Positions 1-10,541 of a stretch of 64,000 nucleotides of DNA are shown here, in pieces; the stretch's first letter is position 1, and every line of letters begins with the position of its first letter. The notes under the pieces are model-generated. The model saw nothing but the letters and a program-made list of their open reading frames with translations. It did not search any database and was not told the DNA's origin. The stretch covers positions 62,001-126,000 of the forward strand of contig NZ_QNRJ01000007.1 of the NCBI RefSeq assembly GCF_003315075.1, written 5' to 3'. Origin of the DNA: Rossellomorea aquimaris. Its GTDB lineage: Bacteria; Bacillota; Bacilli; Bacillales; Bacillaceae_B. The translations under genes and the position numbers were made by a program.

Positions 1-31
1 AGGATGAATTCCAGCTAAGAAGGGGTGTAAG

Positions 32-673
32 ATGAGAGACAAGAAGAAAGACTTACCCTATTTATTATGTTTACTAGTGATGCCGGTTTTAGGGTTGTTA
101 TATAAACTTTTAAATACGGATACCCGTGAAGCGGTCATCCTTTCTACAGATATGGATGCATTGATCCCGTTCGTGCCGGTGTTTATTGTGCCATATATAA
201 TCTGGTACGCCTTTATTCTAGGATACCTTTTTTACTTTTGGTATAAAGACATCCCTATATTTATTAAAACCCTGAGTGTGATTGTTATTGGTGAGTTGGT
301 TTGCTTCATAATTTACTTTTATTTCCAGACAACAGTCCCCCGTCCCGACCTTGCAGGAGACGGCGTGTTTGTCAATCTTGTTCGAATGATCTATAGTCAT
401 GATCAGCCGTATAATGCTTTTCCAAGCATCCATGTTTTAACGACATTTTCAATCATTCTTGCCAATATCAACATTAAGAATAAACACTCGTTCCACTCTG
501 CCTTTGTGCCATTAATGGGTTCGTTGATTATCGTCTCAACCCTTTTTGTTAAGCAACACTACATTCTCGACATGGTTGGCTCGATTTTTTTAACGGCGTT
601 CATTTATGGCATTATTTTTGAGCTTTATGGAGTAAGTACAAAGAAATCAAATCAAGCCTATTTGAAAGAGTAA
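32..673 (+). CDS. PAP2-family membrane phosphatase
   Basis: 213-residue integral membrane protein of the PAP2 (type 2 phosphatidic acid phosphatase) superfamily, which hydrolyses lipid or polyprenyl phosphates at the membrane face. Hydrophobic segments lie near residues 8-28, 44-71, 77-98, 134-150, 157-173 and 180-196. The signature appears as VPRPD (R104), FPSIH (S132, H134) and KQHYILD (H176, D180), giving the catalytic histidine pair. The first arginine of the classical third motif is replaced by lysine (K174). This spacing resembles the inositolphosphoceramide-synthase-like branch. ATG follows a GGGGTG ribosome binding site. The substrate cannot be read from the sequence; undecaprenyl or phosphatidylglycerol phosphate are possibilities. 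Confidence 0.85.
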   Translation: MRDKKKDLPYLLCLLVMPVLGLLYKLLNTDTREAVILSTDMDALIPFVPVFIVPYIIWYAFILGYLFYFWYKDIPIFIKTLSVIVIGELVCFIIYFYFQTTVPRPDLAGDGVFVNLVRMIYSHDQPYNAFPSIHVLTTFSIILANINIKNKHSFHSAFVPLMGSLIIVSTLFVKQHYILDMVGSIFLTAFIYGIIFELYGVSTKKSNQAYLKE

Positions 674-687
674 TAGATCCTCCACAC

Positions 688-731
688 AGAAACAGGAAGG
701 AGCCACTATTCAGGTTCCTTCCTGTTTCTCT
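688..731. terminator. Bidirectional rho-independent terminator
   Basis: GC-rich stem AAACAGGAAGGA / TCCTTCCTGTTT lies between the convergent PAP2 and methionine gamma-lyase genes. A T-rich tract follows on the plus strand. Confidence 0.7.
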
Positions 732-1913
732 TTATGCCTTATTCAACGCCTGTGATAAATCATTCCATATATCCTCCGGTGCTTCCAATCCTACGGAAAG
801 CCTTAGGAGCGTGTCACTGATCCCCATGCTTTTTCTCGACTCTTCTGGTACGACTGCATGAGTCATGGTCGCCGGATGCTGGATTAATGTTTCTGCATCC
901 CCCAGACTTACGGCGATCTTGATCATCTCCAGATCATCCATAAGCTTCTGGGCCTCTTCTTTCGAACCTTTTATCGTAAAGGAAATCATTCCTCCGGCTT
1001 TTTTCATTTGTTTCTTCATGACCTTATGCTGCGGGTGATTGGAATGCCCCGGGTAGATGACGGTTTCTACTGCCGGATGCTCGGCTAATAGACCTGCAAT
1101 CTTCTCAGCACTTTCACAGTGACGATCCATTCGGACGGCCAATGTTTTTAACCCTCGCAATAATAACCATGCATCAAAGGGAGAAATGATTCCTCCAATA
1201 TCCTTCTGAGTCGTCATGCGAATTTCAGCCATCTTCTCCTCTGATCCCACAACGAGGCCCGCGACCACATCTCCATGACCTCCGATGTACTTCGTCGCGC
1301 TATGGATGACAATATCGCATCCCAGTTCCAATGGCCGTTGTAAGTATGGAGAGCAGAATGTATTATCGACCACTACAGGAATCCCTTTTTCACGGGCGAC
1401 CTTCACGACCAGCTCAAGATCAATTAACTGCATAGTTGGATTGATTGGTGTCTCTACATAAATACAGCTCGTTTGTTCAGTGATTTTCCCCCGGATTTCC
1501 TCTTCTGTACTCATGGAAGAAAAGTCATGTTGAATGGCAAATTTCTCTTGAAGCAGTTGAAGTAAACCGAACGTACAGCCATACACCCCTTGAGAGCATA
1601 GGATATGATCTCCTGATTTGGTCAAGGAGAATAAGACGGCAGATACAGCTGCCATCCCGGAACCAAAGGCAAGGGCAGACCCGCCTCCCTCTAACGATGC
1701 CATTCTGTCTTCCAAAATCGATACCGTCGGATTTCCAAGTCTTGAATATATATATCCTTCCTCTTCACCGGCAAATCGATTTTCCCCTTGTTTCGCATTT
1801 GCAAAGGTATAAGTAGAAGTTTGATATAAAGGTGGCGCTAAACTATCAAAATGCTGAGATGATGCATACCCCTCATGAATCACCCTTGTTTCAAAACGCT
1901 TCTCTTCTTTCAT
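732..1913 (-). CDS. Methionine gamma-lyase-type trans-sulfuration enzyme
   Basis: 393-residue PLP enzyme of the Cys/Met metabolism family (cystathionine gamma-lyase, methionine gamma-lyase, homocysteine desulfhydrase). The PLP lysine is K208 in HSATKYIGGHGD, and D183 in VVDNTF contacts the pyridine nitrogen. The active-site loop reads VYGCTF with C113, the cysteine typical of true methionine gamma-lyases (Cys116 in the Pseudomonas enzyme), so L-methionine cleavage to methanethiol, ammonia and 2-oxobutyrate is the best guess. A cystathionine or homocysteine lyase remains possible. It is monocistronic, with GGGAGGA-type SD upstream and a good catabolite-responsive element about 75 bp before the start. 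Confidence 0.85.
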   Translation of the reverse strand: MKEEKRFETRVIHEGYASSQHFDSLAPPLYQTSTYTFANAKQGENRFAGEEEGYIYSRLGNPTVSILEDRMASLEGGGSALAFGSGMAAVSAVLFSLTKSGDHILCSQGVYGCTFGLLQLLQEKFAIQHDFSSMSTEEEIRGKITEQTSCIYVETPINPTMQLIDLELVVKVAREKGIPVVVDNTFCSPYLQRPLELGCDIVIHSATKYIGGHGDVVAGLVVGSEEKMAEIRMTTQKDIGGIISPFDAWLLLRGLKTLAVRMDRHCESAEKIAGLLAEHPAVETVIYPGHSNHPQHKVMKKQMKKAGGMISFTIKGSKEEAQKLMDDLEMIKIAVSLGDAETLIQHPATMTHAVVPEESRKSMGISDTLLRLSVGLEAPEDIWNDLSQALNKA

Positions 1914-1985
1914 ACAGTATTCCTCCCAGTATTCCCTTTAAGTCTAAGTAACTACTATTCTAGAATATGATAACCACGACAAAAA

Positions 1986-1999
1986 AGAAAGCGGTTACA
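1986..1999 (-). promoter_or_regulatory. Candidate cre (CcpA) site upstream of the methionine gamma-lyase gene
   Basis: The minus strand reads TGTAACCGCTTTCT, 13 of 14 positions of the consensus TGWAARCGYTWNCW. It lies 73-86 bp upstream of the start at 1913, inside the promoter region, so CcpA binding would be expected to repress or modulate the gene. Inferred from sequence only. Confidence 0.55.
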
Positions 2000-2026
2000 C
2001 TAAAGTGGTAAAGGGAAATGGCCAAT

Positions 2027-2066
2027 AAAGAAGAACCCGGGAGACTCATGTCGGCTCCGGGTTCCT
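2027..2066 (-). terminator. Terminator of the dgcP transcript
   Basis: Stem GAACCCGG (plus 2033-2040) / CCGGGTTC (2057-2064), followed on the minus strand by CTTCTTT. It lies just downstream of the stop codon at 2075. Confidence 0.7.
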
Positions 2067-2074
2067 GAACACTA

Positions 2075-3907
2075 TCATTCCATGATGATTCCATCACAAT
2101 CTTTCACAACCTGATTCTTACCATTATCTTTCGCATGATAGAGTGCTTCATCTGCTTTCTTCACTAATTCCTTTACAGACTTAGGGCACTGGTCGTCCCC
2201 TACTCTCCAAGTGGATAAGCCACAGGACAGCGTCACTGAAGGATCTGTATTCACAGGAATCTCTTCGATAATGCGTTGAGCAATTTCATTGCCAGCCTCA
2301 TGATCAAGAGAAGGCAGATAGACCGCTAATTCTTCCCCTCCCCATCTGGCAACAAATCCATGATGGCTGACGATTCCTTTAATCAGGTTCGCCACCCCGA
2401 TAATGACTTCATCCCCAATTTGATGACCGTAATTATCATTAATCGCCTTGAAATCATCTATATCGATCAACAGCAAGGTGCCCATTGAATCCTTATTCAT
2501 CGAGGATTCCATTTCTTCATCAAGATAATTCCGTGCGAATAATTTGGTCATATGATCGGTAATGACCATATGCTCGAGTTTCTCACGAAGGGTTGCATTG
2601 GTTATCGCCAGGGTCGAATGATGGATAAACGACTGAAGCAACTTGTACATATCAAATGAAAACATGTACGGTTCTTTATGTAACACTATGCAAAACCCTA
2701 GCAGGGCTTCATTTTGAATCATTGGCACAGCCATGACGGAAGGAAAGACCACTCCCATATCGAATCGATCGCTTACATCACCTAAAAAGATGGCATCCCG
2801 TTCCTTCTCGATTCTCATCCTTACATAAGAGATATACTTTTCACCTTCTTGTTCAAAAAAAACAGAAGAGCTTTCTTCCAGGATTCTGTATTCCCCTTTT
2901 TGAACCAGAACAAATCCGATGGCTGATGCTTGAAAGGATCGTTGAATCTGTTTCTTTAAAAACAGGACCGTATCCGTTAATCGTAAATTCAAATTTAACT
3001 GATGGGACGTTTCATTAATAAGCTGCAAATCGGTAATGAGTCTTTTGGATTGTTCATAAAGTTTGGCATTTTCAAGGGCATTCCCTGCCGTATAGGCAAG
3101 TAAGCGAATGAATTCGATCTTCTGTTCCGTAAAGGTAAAATGGGCCTTTGACTTCACTTCAAGAACACCATAGATCCCCTGTTTTCCTTTTAAAGGGGCA
3201 TACAGGACATCCTTTTCCTTCACTTCGATACTCCCATTGACAAATGCCTGCATGGCAGACTCATTGGCACGATCAAAATCAAAGTTTTTAATGGGGAGTG
3301 TCCCGAATTCATACCGGTCGTTAGACAATAACAAGTGGAATTCATCGATTGGAAACACCTGCTTCAACGTTTCAATGATCTGCACAAGAAGCGTATGAAC
3401 ATCCCTGGTCGAGTGAAAGATCTCCGTTACTTTAAATAATTCCCTGTACCGTTTTTCATCATCGAGTACGGTCTGGATTCCATCTGTATGCTGTAAAAAT
3501 TGATTGCTGGCTTCCCAAAAGGACTGGAGCCAGCCAGCGTCTGCCTCTTCTTTGCGATCATCCCTCTTTACTAACAGAATCGCCAGAGGACTTCCATCTT
3601 TATTCGTAAAGTGAAAACGGATGGTGAAATCATCCTCTTCCTCAACCATAACAGGACGAACCATGTATTTCTCCTTTGATTCAGCAATCGTCAGGGGAAC
3701 ATCCTCATTGTCACTGGGGTGATATAAGAAATAGGCAGACTCGCTATAAAAATATAAAAATGCCCGATCGATATCAAGGCAGTCTTTAATCATGGTCAGC
3801 CACTTTTGCAAATGAGCAGATTGCCCCAATTCAACTGACATTTCTTCATAGATTAAATCAAACAGCTTTGACTTATATTCAAGCAAAGAATTATGAACAA
3901 CGTACAT
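2075..3907 (-). CDS. dgcP: GAF-GGDEF diguanylate cyclase (DgcP/YtrP-like)
   Basis: 610 residues from the ATG at 3907, preceded by GGTGAG; an upstream in-frame ATG at 3997 would overlap the preceding gene and is less likely. GAF-like sensor regions occupy roughly residues 150-310 and 320-470, followed by a GGDEF domain (about 445-600) with the catalytic loop RWGGEEL (523-527) and the metal-binding DIDDF. The enzyme makes c-di-GMP from two GTP. The product-inhibition I-site (RxxD five residues before GGEEL) is absent: the position reads SHHG. In B. subtilis dgcP/ytrP lies beside rpsD, as here, but the intervening ytsP (methionine-R-sulfoxide reductase) is missing and a small membrane-anchored gene takes its place. 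No signal peptide is seen, so it is probably cytosolic. Confidence 0.85.
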   Translation of the reverse strand: MYVVHNSLLEYKSKLFDLIYEEMSVELGQSAHLQKWLTMIKDCLDIDRAFLYFYSESAYFLYHPSDNEDVPLTIAESKEKYMVRPVMVEEEDDFTIRFHFTNKDGSPLAILLVKRDDRKEEADAGWLQSFWEASNQFLQHTDGIQTVLDDEKRYRELFKVTEIFHSTRDVHTLLVQIIETLKQVFPIDEFHLLLSNDRYEFGTLPIKNFDFDRANESAMQAFVNGSIEVKEKDVLYAPLKGKQGIYGVLEVKSKAHFTFTEQKIEFIRLLAYTAGNALENAKLYEQSKRLITDLQLINETSHQLNLNLRLTDTVLFLKKQIQRSFQASAIGFVLVQKGEYRILEESSSVFFEQEGEKYISYVRMRIEKERDAIFLGDVSDRFDMGVVFPSVMAVPMIQNEALLGFCIVLHKEPYMFSFDMYKLLQSFIHHSTLAITNATLREKLEHMVITDHMTKLFARNYLDEEMESSMNKDSMGTLLLIDIDDFKAINDNYGHQIGDEVIIGVANLIKGIVSHHGFVARWGGEELAVYLPSLDHEAGNEIAQRIIEEIPVNTDPSVTLSCGLSTWRVGDDQCPKSVKELVKKADEALYHAKDNGKNQVVKDCDGIIME

Positions 3908-3948
3908 TTTTCTCACCCACACCTGAAAGGTTTGTGAAACTATTAACA

Positions 3949-4563
3949 TCATTGTCCTTGAGCCAGCACCATATCTTCTTGTAATACCACGAGCCATAAG
4001 GACTTATCTGCTGATAATGAATGGACTTCCAAAGGATCAGCTTTTTGACCTGACCAATCCAGTGAAATCGGGTCTTTGTTCTCTTTAAAGGAAACATCTA
4101 TCACACGCTTATGATCCTCATATTTAAAAGGTTGTTTACTGGAGATCACCGAAGAAGGAGCATCCTTCTTCTCTTGTAAAACCTCTAAAGAGTTCGAAAA
4201 TAACACCCATTGCTTCTTATCTAATTGGACCCAAATTCCATCTTTATCTTTGGTGAGCCCTATCTTTTTCACTTTTTTCTTTAACGACACACTATGTAAT
4301 ACCTTGAAATAATACTGATTGCTTCTTTCAATTTCATATATAATAAGGACAGGCTGATCTTGAGCCATCTTAGCTACAGCGATGACGGGGTTCTGCTCTC
4401 TATTTCCTGCAGTTAATACCTCCGCATGAATCGATTGCCCGGACTCATCCACTCTTTCCGGGGAATCGGAAGAATAAACAAACCCTCCGAAAACAACCAG
4501 GACGCACAGACCGATCAATACAAATCGAAGGGTCTTTTCTCTTTTTGATTCTTTCAACGACAT
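3949..4563 (-). CDS. Membrane-anchored protein of unknown function upstream of dgcP
   Basis: 204 residues: a short basic N terminus, one hydrophobic segment (about residues 13-30) and a soluble extracytoplasmic part rich in Lys, Asp and Ser. There is no lipobox cysteine after the hydrophobic stretch, so it looks like a single-pass anchored protein. I do not recognise a family. It ends 41 bp before the dgcP start on the same strand, so the two are probably cotranscribed, and a role as sensor or partner of the cyclase is possible but unproven. The start is preceded by TAGGTGA with short spacing. Confidence 0.6.
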   Translation of the reverse strand: MSLKESKREKTLRFVLIGLCVLVVFGGFVYSSDSPERVDESGQSIHAEVLTAGNREQNPVIAVAKMAQDQPVLIIYEIERSNQYYFKVLHSVSLKKKVKKIGLTKDKDGIWVQLDKKQWVLFSNSLEVLQEKKDAPSSVISSKQPFKYEDHKRVIDVSFKENKDPISLDWSGQKADPLEVHSLSADKSLWLVVLQEDMVLAQGQ

Positions 4564-4592
4564 TCACCTATTCAACATATTTTCCAACTTTT

Positions 4593-4601
4593 ATTATATC
4601 A
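4593..4601 (-). promoter_or_regulatory. Extended -10 promoter for the anchor-dgcP unit
   Basis: The minus strand reads TGATATAAT, an extended -10 element about 30 bp upstream of the start at 4563. No convincing -35 is visible. Confidence 0.45.
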
Positions 4602-4683
4602 CAAGAAATGACTTTTGGACTATTTTGTTTAGAGAACAACACTTGCAAGAATCTATGAAATCCGTTCATCTTAAAATCCTTCC

Positions 4684-4712
4684 TTGACTTCTAGTCTCTC
4701 CCGTCATATAAT
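4684..4712 (+). promoter_or_regulatory. Sigma-A promoter of rpsD
   Basis: TTGACT, a 17-bp spacer, then TATAAT: near-consensus. Transcription would start near 4719, giving a leader of about 185 nt before rpsD. Confidence 0.8.
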
Positions 4713-4904
4713 ATTCTTTGTGTAAAATAATGCAGCTTCAGTGAAGTCCTTTATGTCCGTATTTTGTTCCTCTACATATTGAGGTGTATCTTGTAACCCT
4801 CTGCTGCTAGGGCGAAGGTACATGAAAACAAAATGCACATAATTGTTTATTCACAGGTGTTTTTATTTTACAACAAAATAAAAACAATAAAGGAGGAGTC
4901 ATTC
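4713..4904 (+). promoter_or_regulatory. Long rpsD 5' leader with an SD-proximal hairpin
   Basis: In B. subtilis S4 represses its own synthesis by binding the rpsD leader. The untranslated leader here is of comparable size. A perfect 11-bp A/U hairpin (GTTTTTATTTT at 4859-4869 with AAAATAAAAAC at 4875-4885) sits immediately before the AGGAGG at 4891 and could affect ribosome access. S4 binding itself cannot be read from sequence. Confidence 0.45.
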
Positions 4905-5507
4905 ATGGCTCGATATACTGGCCCAAGCTGGAAATTATCTCGTCGTCTTGGAATCTCTCTAAGCGGAACGGGTAAAGAATTAGAAAAGCGTCCTTACGCT
5001 CCTGGACAACATGGTCCTAACCAACGTAAAAAAATCTCTGAGTACGGTTTACAACTTCAAGAGAAGCAAAAACTTCGTCACATGTACGGAGTAACTGAGC
5101 GTCAATTCCGTAACCTATTTGACCAAGCTGGCAAATTACAAGGTAAACACGGTGAAAACTTCATGGCGCTACTTGAGTGCCGCCTGGATAACGTTGTTTA
5201 TCGTTTAGGTCTTGCTCGTACTCGTCGTCAAGCACGTCAACTTGTTAACCACGGTCACGTTACAGTGAACGGATCTCGTGTAGACATCCCTTCATTCCGC
5301 GTACTTCCTGGTCAAACAATCTCAGTTCGTGAAAAATCACGTAACTTTGACATCATCAAAGAAGCGATGGAAGTGAACAGCTTTGTTCCTGAATTCCTAA
5401 CTTTCGATGCTGACAAATTAGAAGGTACTTTCACACGCGTTCCTGAACGTTCTGAATTACCTGCTGAAATCAATGAAGCTCTTATCGTTGAGTTCTACTC
5501 TCGTTAA
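4905..5507 (+). CDS. rpsD: 30S ribosomal protein S4
   Basis: 200 residues starting [11 protein letters not shown], the normal length for bacterial S4, a primary 16S rRNA binder of the small subunit body. The S4 RNA-binding domain spans about residues 90-155 ([18 protein letters not shown] and following). ATG at 4905 follows AGGAGG with ideal spacing; an in-frame upstream extension from 4833 has no ribosome site and is rejected. Codon use is strongly biased, as in highly expressed genes. It is transcribed from its own promoter and ends at a strong terminator. Confidence 0.98.
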   Translation: MARYTGPSWKLSRRLGISLSGTGKELEKRPYAPGQHGPNQRKKISEYGLQLQEKQKLRHMYGVTERQFRNLFDQAGKLQGKHGENFMALLECRLDNVVYRLGLARTRRQARQLVNHGHVTVNGSRVDIPSFRVLPGQTISVREKSRNFDIIKEAMEVNSFVPEFLTFDADKLEGTFTRVPERSELPAEINEALIVEFYSR

Positions 5508-5516
5508 TCTTTGTAA

Positions 5517-5553
5517 GAAAAACACTGTCCATTCTATGGGCAGTGTTTTTTTG
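5517..5553 (+). terminator. rpsD terminator
   Basis: Stem AAACACTG.CC / GG.CAGTGTTT followed by seven T residues, directly after the rpsD stop. Confidence 0.85.
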
Positions 5554-5573
5554 TGTTCAAATCCGGTACCACA

Positions 5574-5624
5574 GAAAAAAGCACGGTACCCGCTCCAATA
5601 AGAGAAACGGATACCGCACTGTCA
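5574..5624 (-). terminator. tyrS terminator
   Basis: On the minus strand an 11-bp stem with wobble pairs (GTGCGGTATCC / GGGTACCGTGC) is followed by TTTTTT. It lies just downstream of the tyrS stop. Confidence 0.7.
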
Positions 5625-5639
5625 GATTCAATACTAGTA

Positions 5640-7206
<1,567 letters not shown>

Positions 7207-7218
7207 GTCATTCTATTC

Positions 7219-7247
7219 GTTATATAAGGTTTTTACCATATTCTCAA
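7219..7247 (-). promoter_or_regulatory. Sigma-A promoter of the tyrS leader
   Basis: The minus strand reads TTGAGA, a 17-bp spacer, then TATAAC, a short distance upstream of the T-box Stem I. Confidence 0.6.
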
Positions 7248-7296
7248 ATAATAGTCAACTAAATGCCTGATAAAAGACCTTTTTCTTTGACTTTTT

Positions 7297-7326
7297 ACGA
7301 CAGCCTTCCTGTAAATATGCTATAAT
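7297..7326 (+). promoter_or_regulatory. Promoter of the class A PBP gene
   Basis: Perfect TATAAT at 7321-7326, about 27 bp before the start codon at 7353. The -35 is weak (ACGACA at 7297, 18-bp spacer). Confidence 0.5.
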
Positions 7327-7352
7327 GGGAATGTTCTGGGGGGAATGATTAT

Positions 7353-10301
7353 ATGAAGGAAAAATGGAACATATTACTGAAAAAACTAGACCCTGCAATC
7401 AGGTTCTTTTCAAATACTGGAGTTCAGAAACGAGCAAGAATTACATACGGAGTATTTTGGAACCTATCCTTGATCCTTATGGTACTATTTGTATTAGGTT
7501 TTGTATTTGCAGGAGGAGTTGGAGCGGGATATTTCGCTTCTCTCGTGAAGGAAGAACCGATACGTCCTTATGACCAAATGAAAAAGGACATTTACAACTA
7601 CGAAGAAACGTCGAAGCTTTACTTCGCCAATGATGTCTATCTGGGGAAATTCCGAACAGACTTAGAACGCGAAGAAGTGAAGCTTGATGATGTTTCAGAA
7701 GATCTGCGAAATGCTGTTATTGCCACGGAAGATGAATACTTCAAAGAACATAACGGTGTCGTACCGAAAGCGATCATGCGTGCCGTACTTCAGGAATTCA
7801 CCAATTCCTCCACTCAATCAGGTGGAAGTACACTTACACAACAGCTCATCAAAAACCAAATATTGACGAATGAAGTATCATTTGAAAGAAAAGCAAAGGA
7901 AATACTCCTCGCCCTTCGCTTGGAGCGTTTCTTTGAAAAGGACGAAATCCTGGAAGCGTACTTGAATGTAGCGACACTTGGACGTAATTCTTCCGGTCGG
8001 AATATCGCCGGGGTCCAATCTGCTGCCCAAGGGATATTCGGAGTGGACGCCAAGGACTTAACCTTGCCTCAATCTGCGTTCATTGCAGGACTTCCACAAG
8101 CTCCATTCTCTTACACTCCCTTTACGAATAGTGGGGAAATGAAAGAGAACCTGGAAGCCGGAATGAGCCGTAAAGATACTGTACTCTACAGAATGCACCG
8201 AGAAGGATATATTACAAAGAAAGAGTACGATGAAGCCGTTGCTTATGACCTATCGAAAGATTTCATCAAGCCTAAACCGTCACCGAGTGAACAGTACCCT
8301 TGGCTGACTGCCGAACTTGAAAGCAGGGCAGTGGATATCATGACGGATGTACTTGCCGAAAGAGACGGCTATTCAAAACAGGATCTTGAAAATAATGATG
8401 AACTTGAAGAAAAGTACCGAACGCTAGCGGACCGCAATGTCCGTCAAAGCGGCTATCAGATTCACTCAACCATCAATAAAAAAATCTATGATCAAATGCA
8501 AAAGACTAAAGATGCTTACGAAATGTATGGACCTTCCAAATATGTATCGGCAACTGACCCTGAAACAGGAGAAGAAGTGGAAGTACAGGAACCGGTTCAG
8601 GTCGGAGCGATCATGATTGAAAATAAAACGGGACGCATCATCAGTTTCATCGGCGGACGTGACTTTAAAACAGAACAAATCAACCACGCCACCCAGTCCC
8701 TGAGATCGAACGGTTCTACCATGAAGCCATTACTTGCTTATGCACCGGCACTGGAATACGGATACATTTCACCTGGATCCCCTATTCCTGACGTTGGTGT
8801 AAACATCAATGGCTGGACGCCTGAAAACTACTCGCTTAATGAACGTGGACTTTTCCCTGCAAGATATGCACTGGCAGAATCATTGAACTTACCTGCTGTA
8901 AGAACATATGCCAACATCTATAACCGAAATCCATTTAAAGAATTCCTTCTGAAAATGGGCTTTTCATCACTAACCAGCCGGTATGACAATAACCTGTCAC
9001 TTGCACTTGGAGCCACTACAAGTGGTGTAACAGTCGAAGAAAATGTAAATGCCTATACTACTTTTGCAAATGGCGGGAAATTCATAGATGCCTATATGAT
9101 CGATAAAATTGTCGATCAAGATGGCAATGTGGTCTTCGAACATAAAGTAGAACCGGTGGATGTATTCAGTCCGCAGACTGCTTACCTTGCCATTGATATG
9201 ATGAGAGATACCCTGGATCATTCACTGGGTACGGGACGTTATGCGAAGAAATTCCTGAACTTCGGTTCTGACTGGGCCGGGAAATCCGGAACGAGTCAGG
9301 AATACAAGGATCACTGGTTTGTCGCATCCAATCCGAGCATTACATTCGGAACCTGGTTCGGATATGACACACCTTCTTCCTTAAATACACCGGGATCCCG
9401 GGCACAGTATGGACATTATGGATTACGTAATATCCGTTTATGGTCATACTTATTGAATGACACGAGGGACTTGGCTCCTGAACTGATTGATCCTGATGCA
9501 CAATTCCAGCAGCCGGAAGGTGTTGTAAGAAGATCCTTCTGCTCGATTTCGGGATTGCTGCCATCAGAAGCATGCAGTCAGGCCGGGTTAGTAAAAAGTG
9601 ACTTATTCAACGCTAAATATGTACCGACCAAAACCGATGACAGCTTACTCATGAGCCGCTACGTCATGGTAAACGGAAAGAAATATTTAGCTCTGCCTAA
9701 TACGCCGGAAGAATTTTCACAGCCGGGAGTGATCTTGAACCCTGACTTTGTGAAGAATGTATTTGGATCTGTACCTGGAGATCCAAACAAACTCATTCCG
9801 GAAGGTGACAATCGATTCAAAAATGTTCTGATTGCAGAAAACAAAATTTCAGACGATGGAGCAGCTCCAGGAACGGTAAGAGCAAGTGCCAATGGTAATA
9901 CCATCACTTGGACCCCTTCTGCAAGCGGAGATGTCGTTGGATACCGTGTATATAGTAAATCCGGCGGCAAAGTCGGAAGTGTCAAGTCTGGCGGGAGTTA
10001 TTCAGTTTCCGTTGGAAATGGTGATTTCTATGTGGTTGCCGTTGATGTAGCCGGAAAACAATCGGCATCTTCCAACACTGTACAAATCGGTAAACCAGAG
10101 CCAAAACCGGAACCGAAGCCTGAGAAGCCGGCAACGGATCCGAAACCGCCTGGTGATAAACCGGCCGATCCTCCCCCTAAACCAGACAAGCCTGAGCCAC
10201 CACCGCCACCACCAGCTGATGATGGCGGTGGCGACGGCGGCGGGGACGATGGAGGAACCGAGCCACCAACTGAACCTGAACCACCTGCTGAGCAGAATTA
10301 G
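7353..10301 (+). CDS. Class A penicillin-binding protein (glycosyltransferase/transpeptidase)
   Basis: 982-residue bifunctional peptidoglycan synthase. A cytoplasmic N terminus and a membrane segment (about 34-60) precede the GT51 glycosyltransferase domain, with catalytic E126 in ATEDEYF and the GGSTLTQQLIKN motif (about 157-168). The transpeptidase follows with the SxxK nucleophile S455-K458 (STMK), SxN at S510-N512 and KSGT at 644-647. C-terminal to that are a fibronectin type III-like domain (about 838-913) and a low-complexity tail of about 70 residues rich in Pro, Lys, Glu, then Gly and Asp. PBP1A orthologues sit next to tyrS in several Bacillus species. All catalytic motifs are intact. 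SD is GGGGGG. Confidence 0.95.
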   Translation: MKEKWNILLKKLDPAIRFFSNTGVQKRARITYGVFWNLSLILMVLFVLGFVFAGGVGAGYFASLVKEEPIRPYDQMKKDIYNYEETSKLYFANDVYLGKFRTDLEREEVKLDDVSEDLRNAVIATEDEYFKEHNGVVPKAIMRAVLQEFTNSSTQSGGSTLTQQLIKNQILTNEVSFERKAKEILLALRLERFFEKDEILEAYLNVATLGRNSSGRNIAGVQSAAQGIFGVDAKDLTLPQSAFIAGLPQAPFSYTPFTNSGEMKENLEAGMSRKDTVLYRMHREGYITKKEYDEAVAYDLSKDFIKPKPSPSEQYPWLTAELESRAVDIMTDVLAERDGYSKQDLENNDELEEKYRTLADRNVRQSGYQIHSTINKKIYDQMQKTKDAYEMYGPSKYVSATDPETGEEVEVQEPVQVGAIMIENKTGRIISFIGGRDFKTEQINHATQSLRSNGSTMKPLLAYAPALEYGYISPGSPIPDVGVNINGWTPENYSLNERGLFPARYALAESLNLPAVRTYANIYNRNPFKEFLLKMGFSSLTSRYDNNLSLALGATTSGVTVEENVNAYTTFANGGKFIDAYMIDKIVDQDGNVVFEHKVEPVDVFSPQTAYLAIDMMRDTLDHSLGTGRYAKKFLNFGSDWAGKSGTSQEYKDHWFVASNPSITFGTWFGYDTPSSLNTPGSRAQYGHYGLRNIRLWSYLLNDTRDLAPELIDPDAQFQQPEGVVRRSFCSISGLLPSEACSQAGLVKSDLFNAKYVPTKTDDSLLMSRYVMVNGKKYLALPNTPEEFSQPGVILNPDFVKNVFGSVPGDPNKLIPEGDNRFKNVLIAENKISDDGAAPGTVRASANGNTITWTPSASGDVVGYRVYSKSGGKVGSVKSGGSYSVSVGNGDFYVVAVDVAGKQSASSNTVQIGKPEPKPEPKPEKPATDPKPPGDKPADPPPKPDKPEPPPPPPADDGGGDGGGDDGGTEPPTEPEPPAEQN

Positions 10302-10308
10302 ATCGCAC

Positions 10309-10352
10309 TATAAAAAACGAGCAAAAGTATTTACTTTTTGCTCGTTTTTTTT
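10309..10352 (+). terminator. Terminator of the PBP gene
   Basis: Stem AAAAACGAGCAAAAGTA / TACTTTTTGCTCGTTTTT followed by eight T residues. Confidence 0.85.
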
Positions 10353-10408
10353 GTTGAATGAGGGGTGATGGAGTGGATGGTGACTGCTGGTATGGTGGTT
10401 TGGACTCC

Positions 10409-10460
10409 TTATCTGCCATATAATGATTTCATCTGCCGTTTTTTCAGTTTATCTGCCACT
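10409..10460. repeat. Three-unit 20-nt-period array with ATCTGCC core
   Basis: ATCTGCC begins at 10411, 10431 and 10451, exactly 20 nt apart, each preceded by TT or TC. The other positions of the unit vary. It lies between the convergent 3' ends of the PBP gene and acsA. The period equals that of the TTCGCCGTTA arrays at 18114 and 62286. Confidence 0.7.
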
Positions 10461-10498
10461 TCTCATTAATCGATAAATTCCGCCCTTCTCCCCAACCA

Positions 10499-10537
10499 CA
10501 AAAAAAACCCCACTCACCAAGAGCAGGGGTTCTTCCA
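10499..10537 (-). terminator. acsA terminator
   Basis: The minus strand has a stem AACCCCTGCTC / GAGTGGGGTT followed by TTTTTT, just after the acsA stop. Confidence 0.8.
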
Positions 10538-10541
10538 CCTA

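Noticed and set aside
4833-4904. N-terminal extension of rpsD
   Set aside because: No ribosome site; the normal S4 start with AGGAGG is at 4905.
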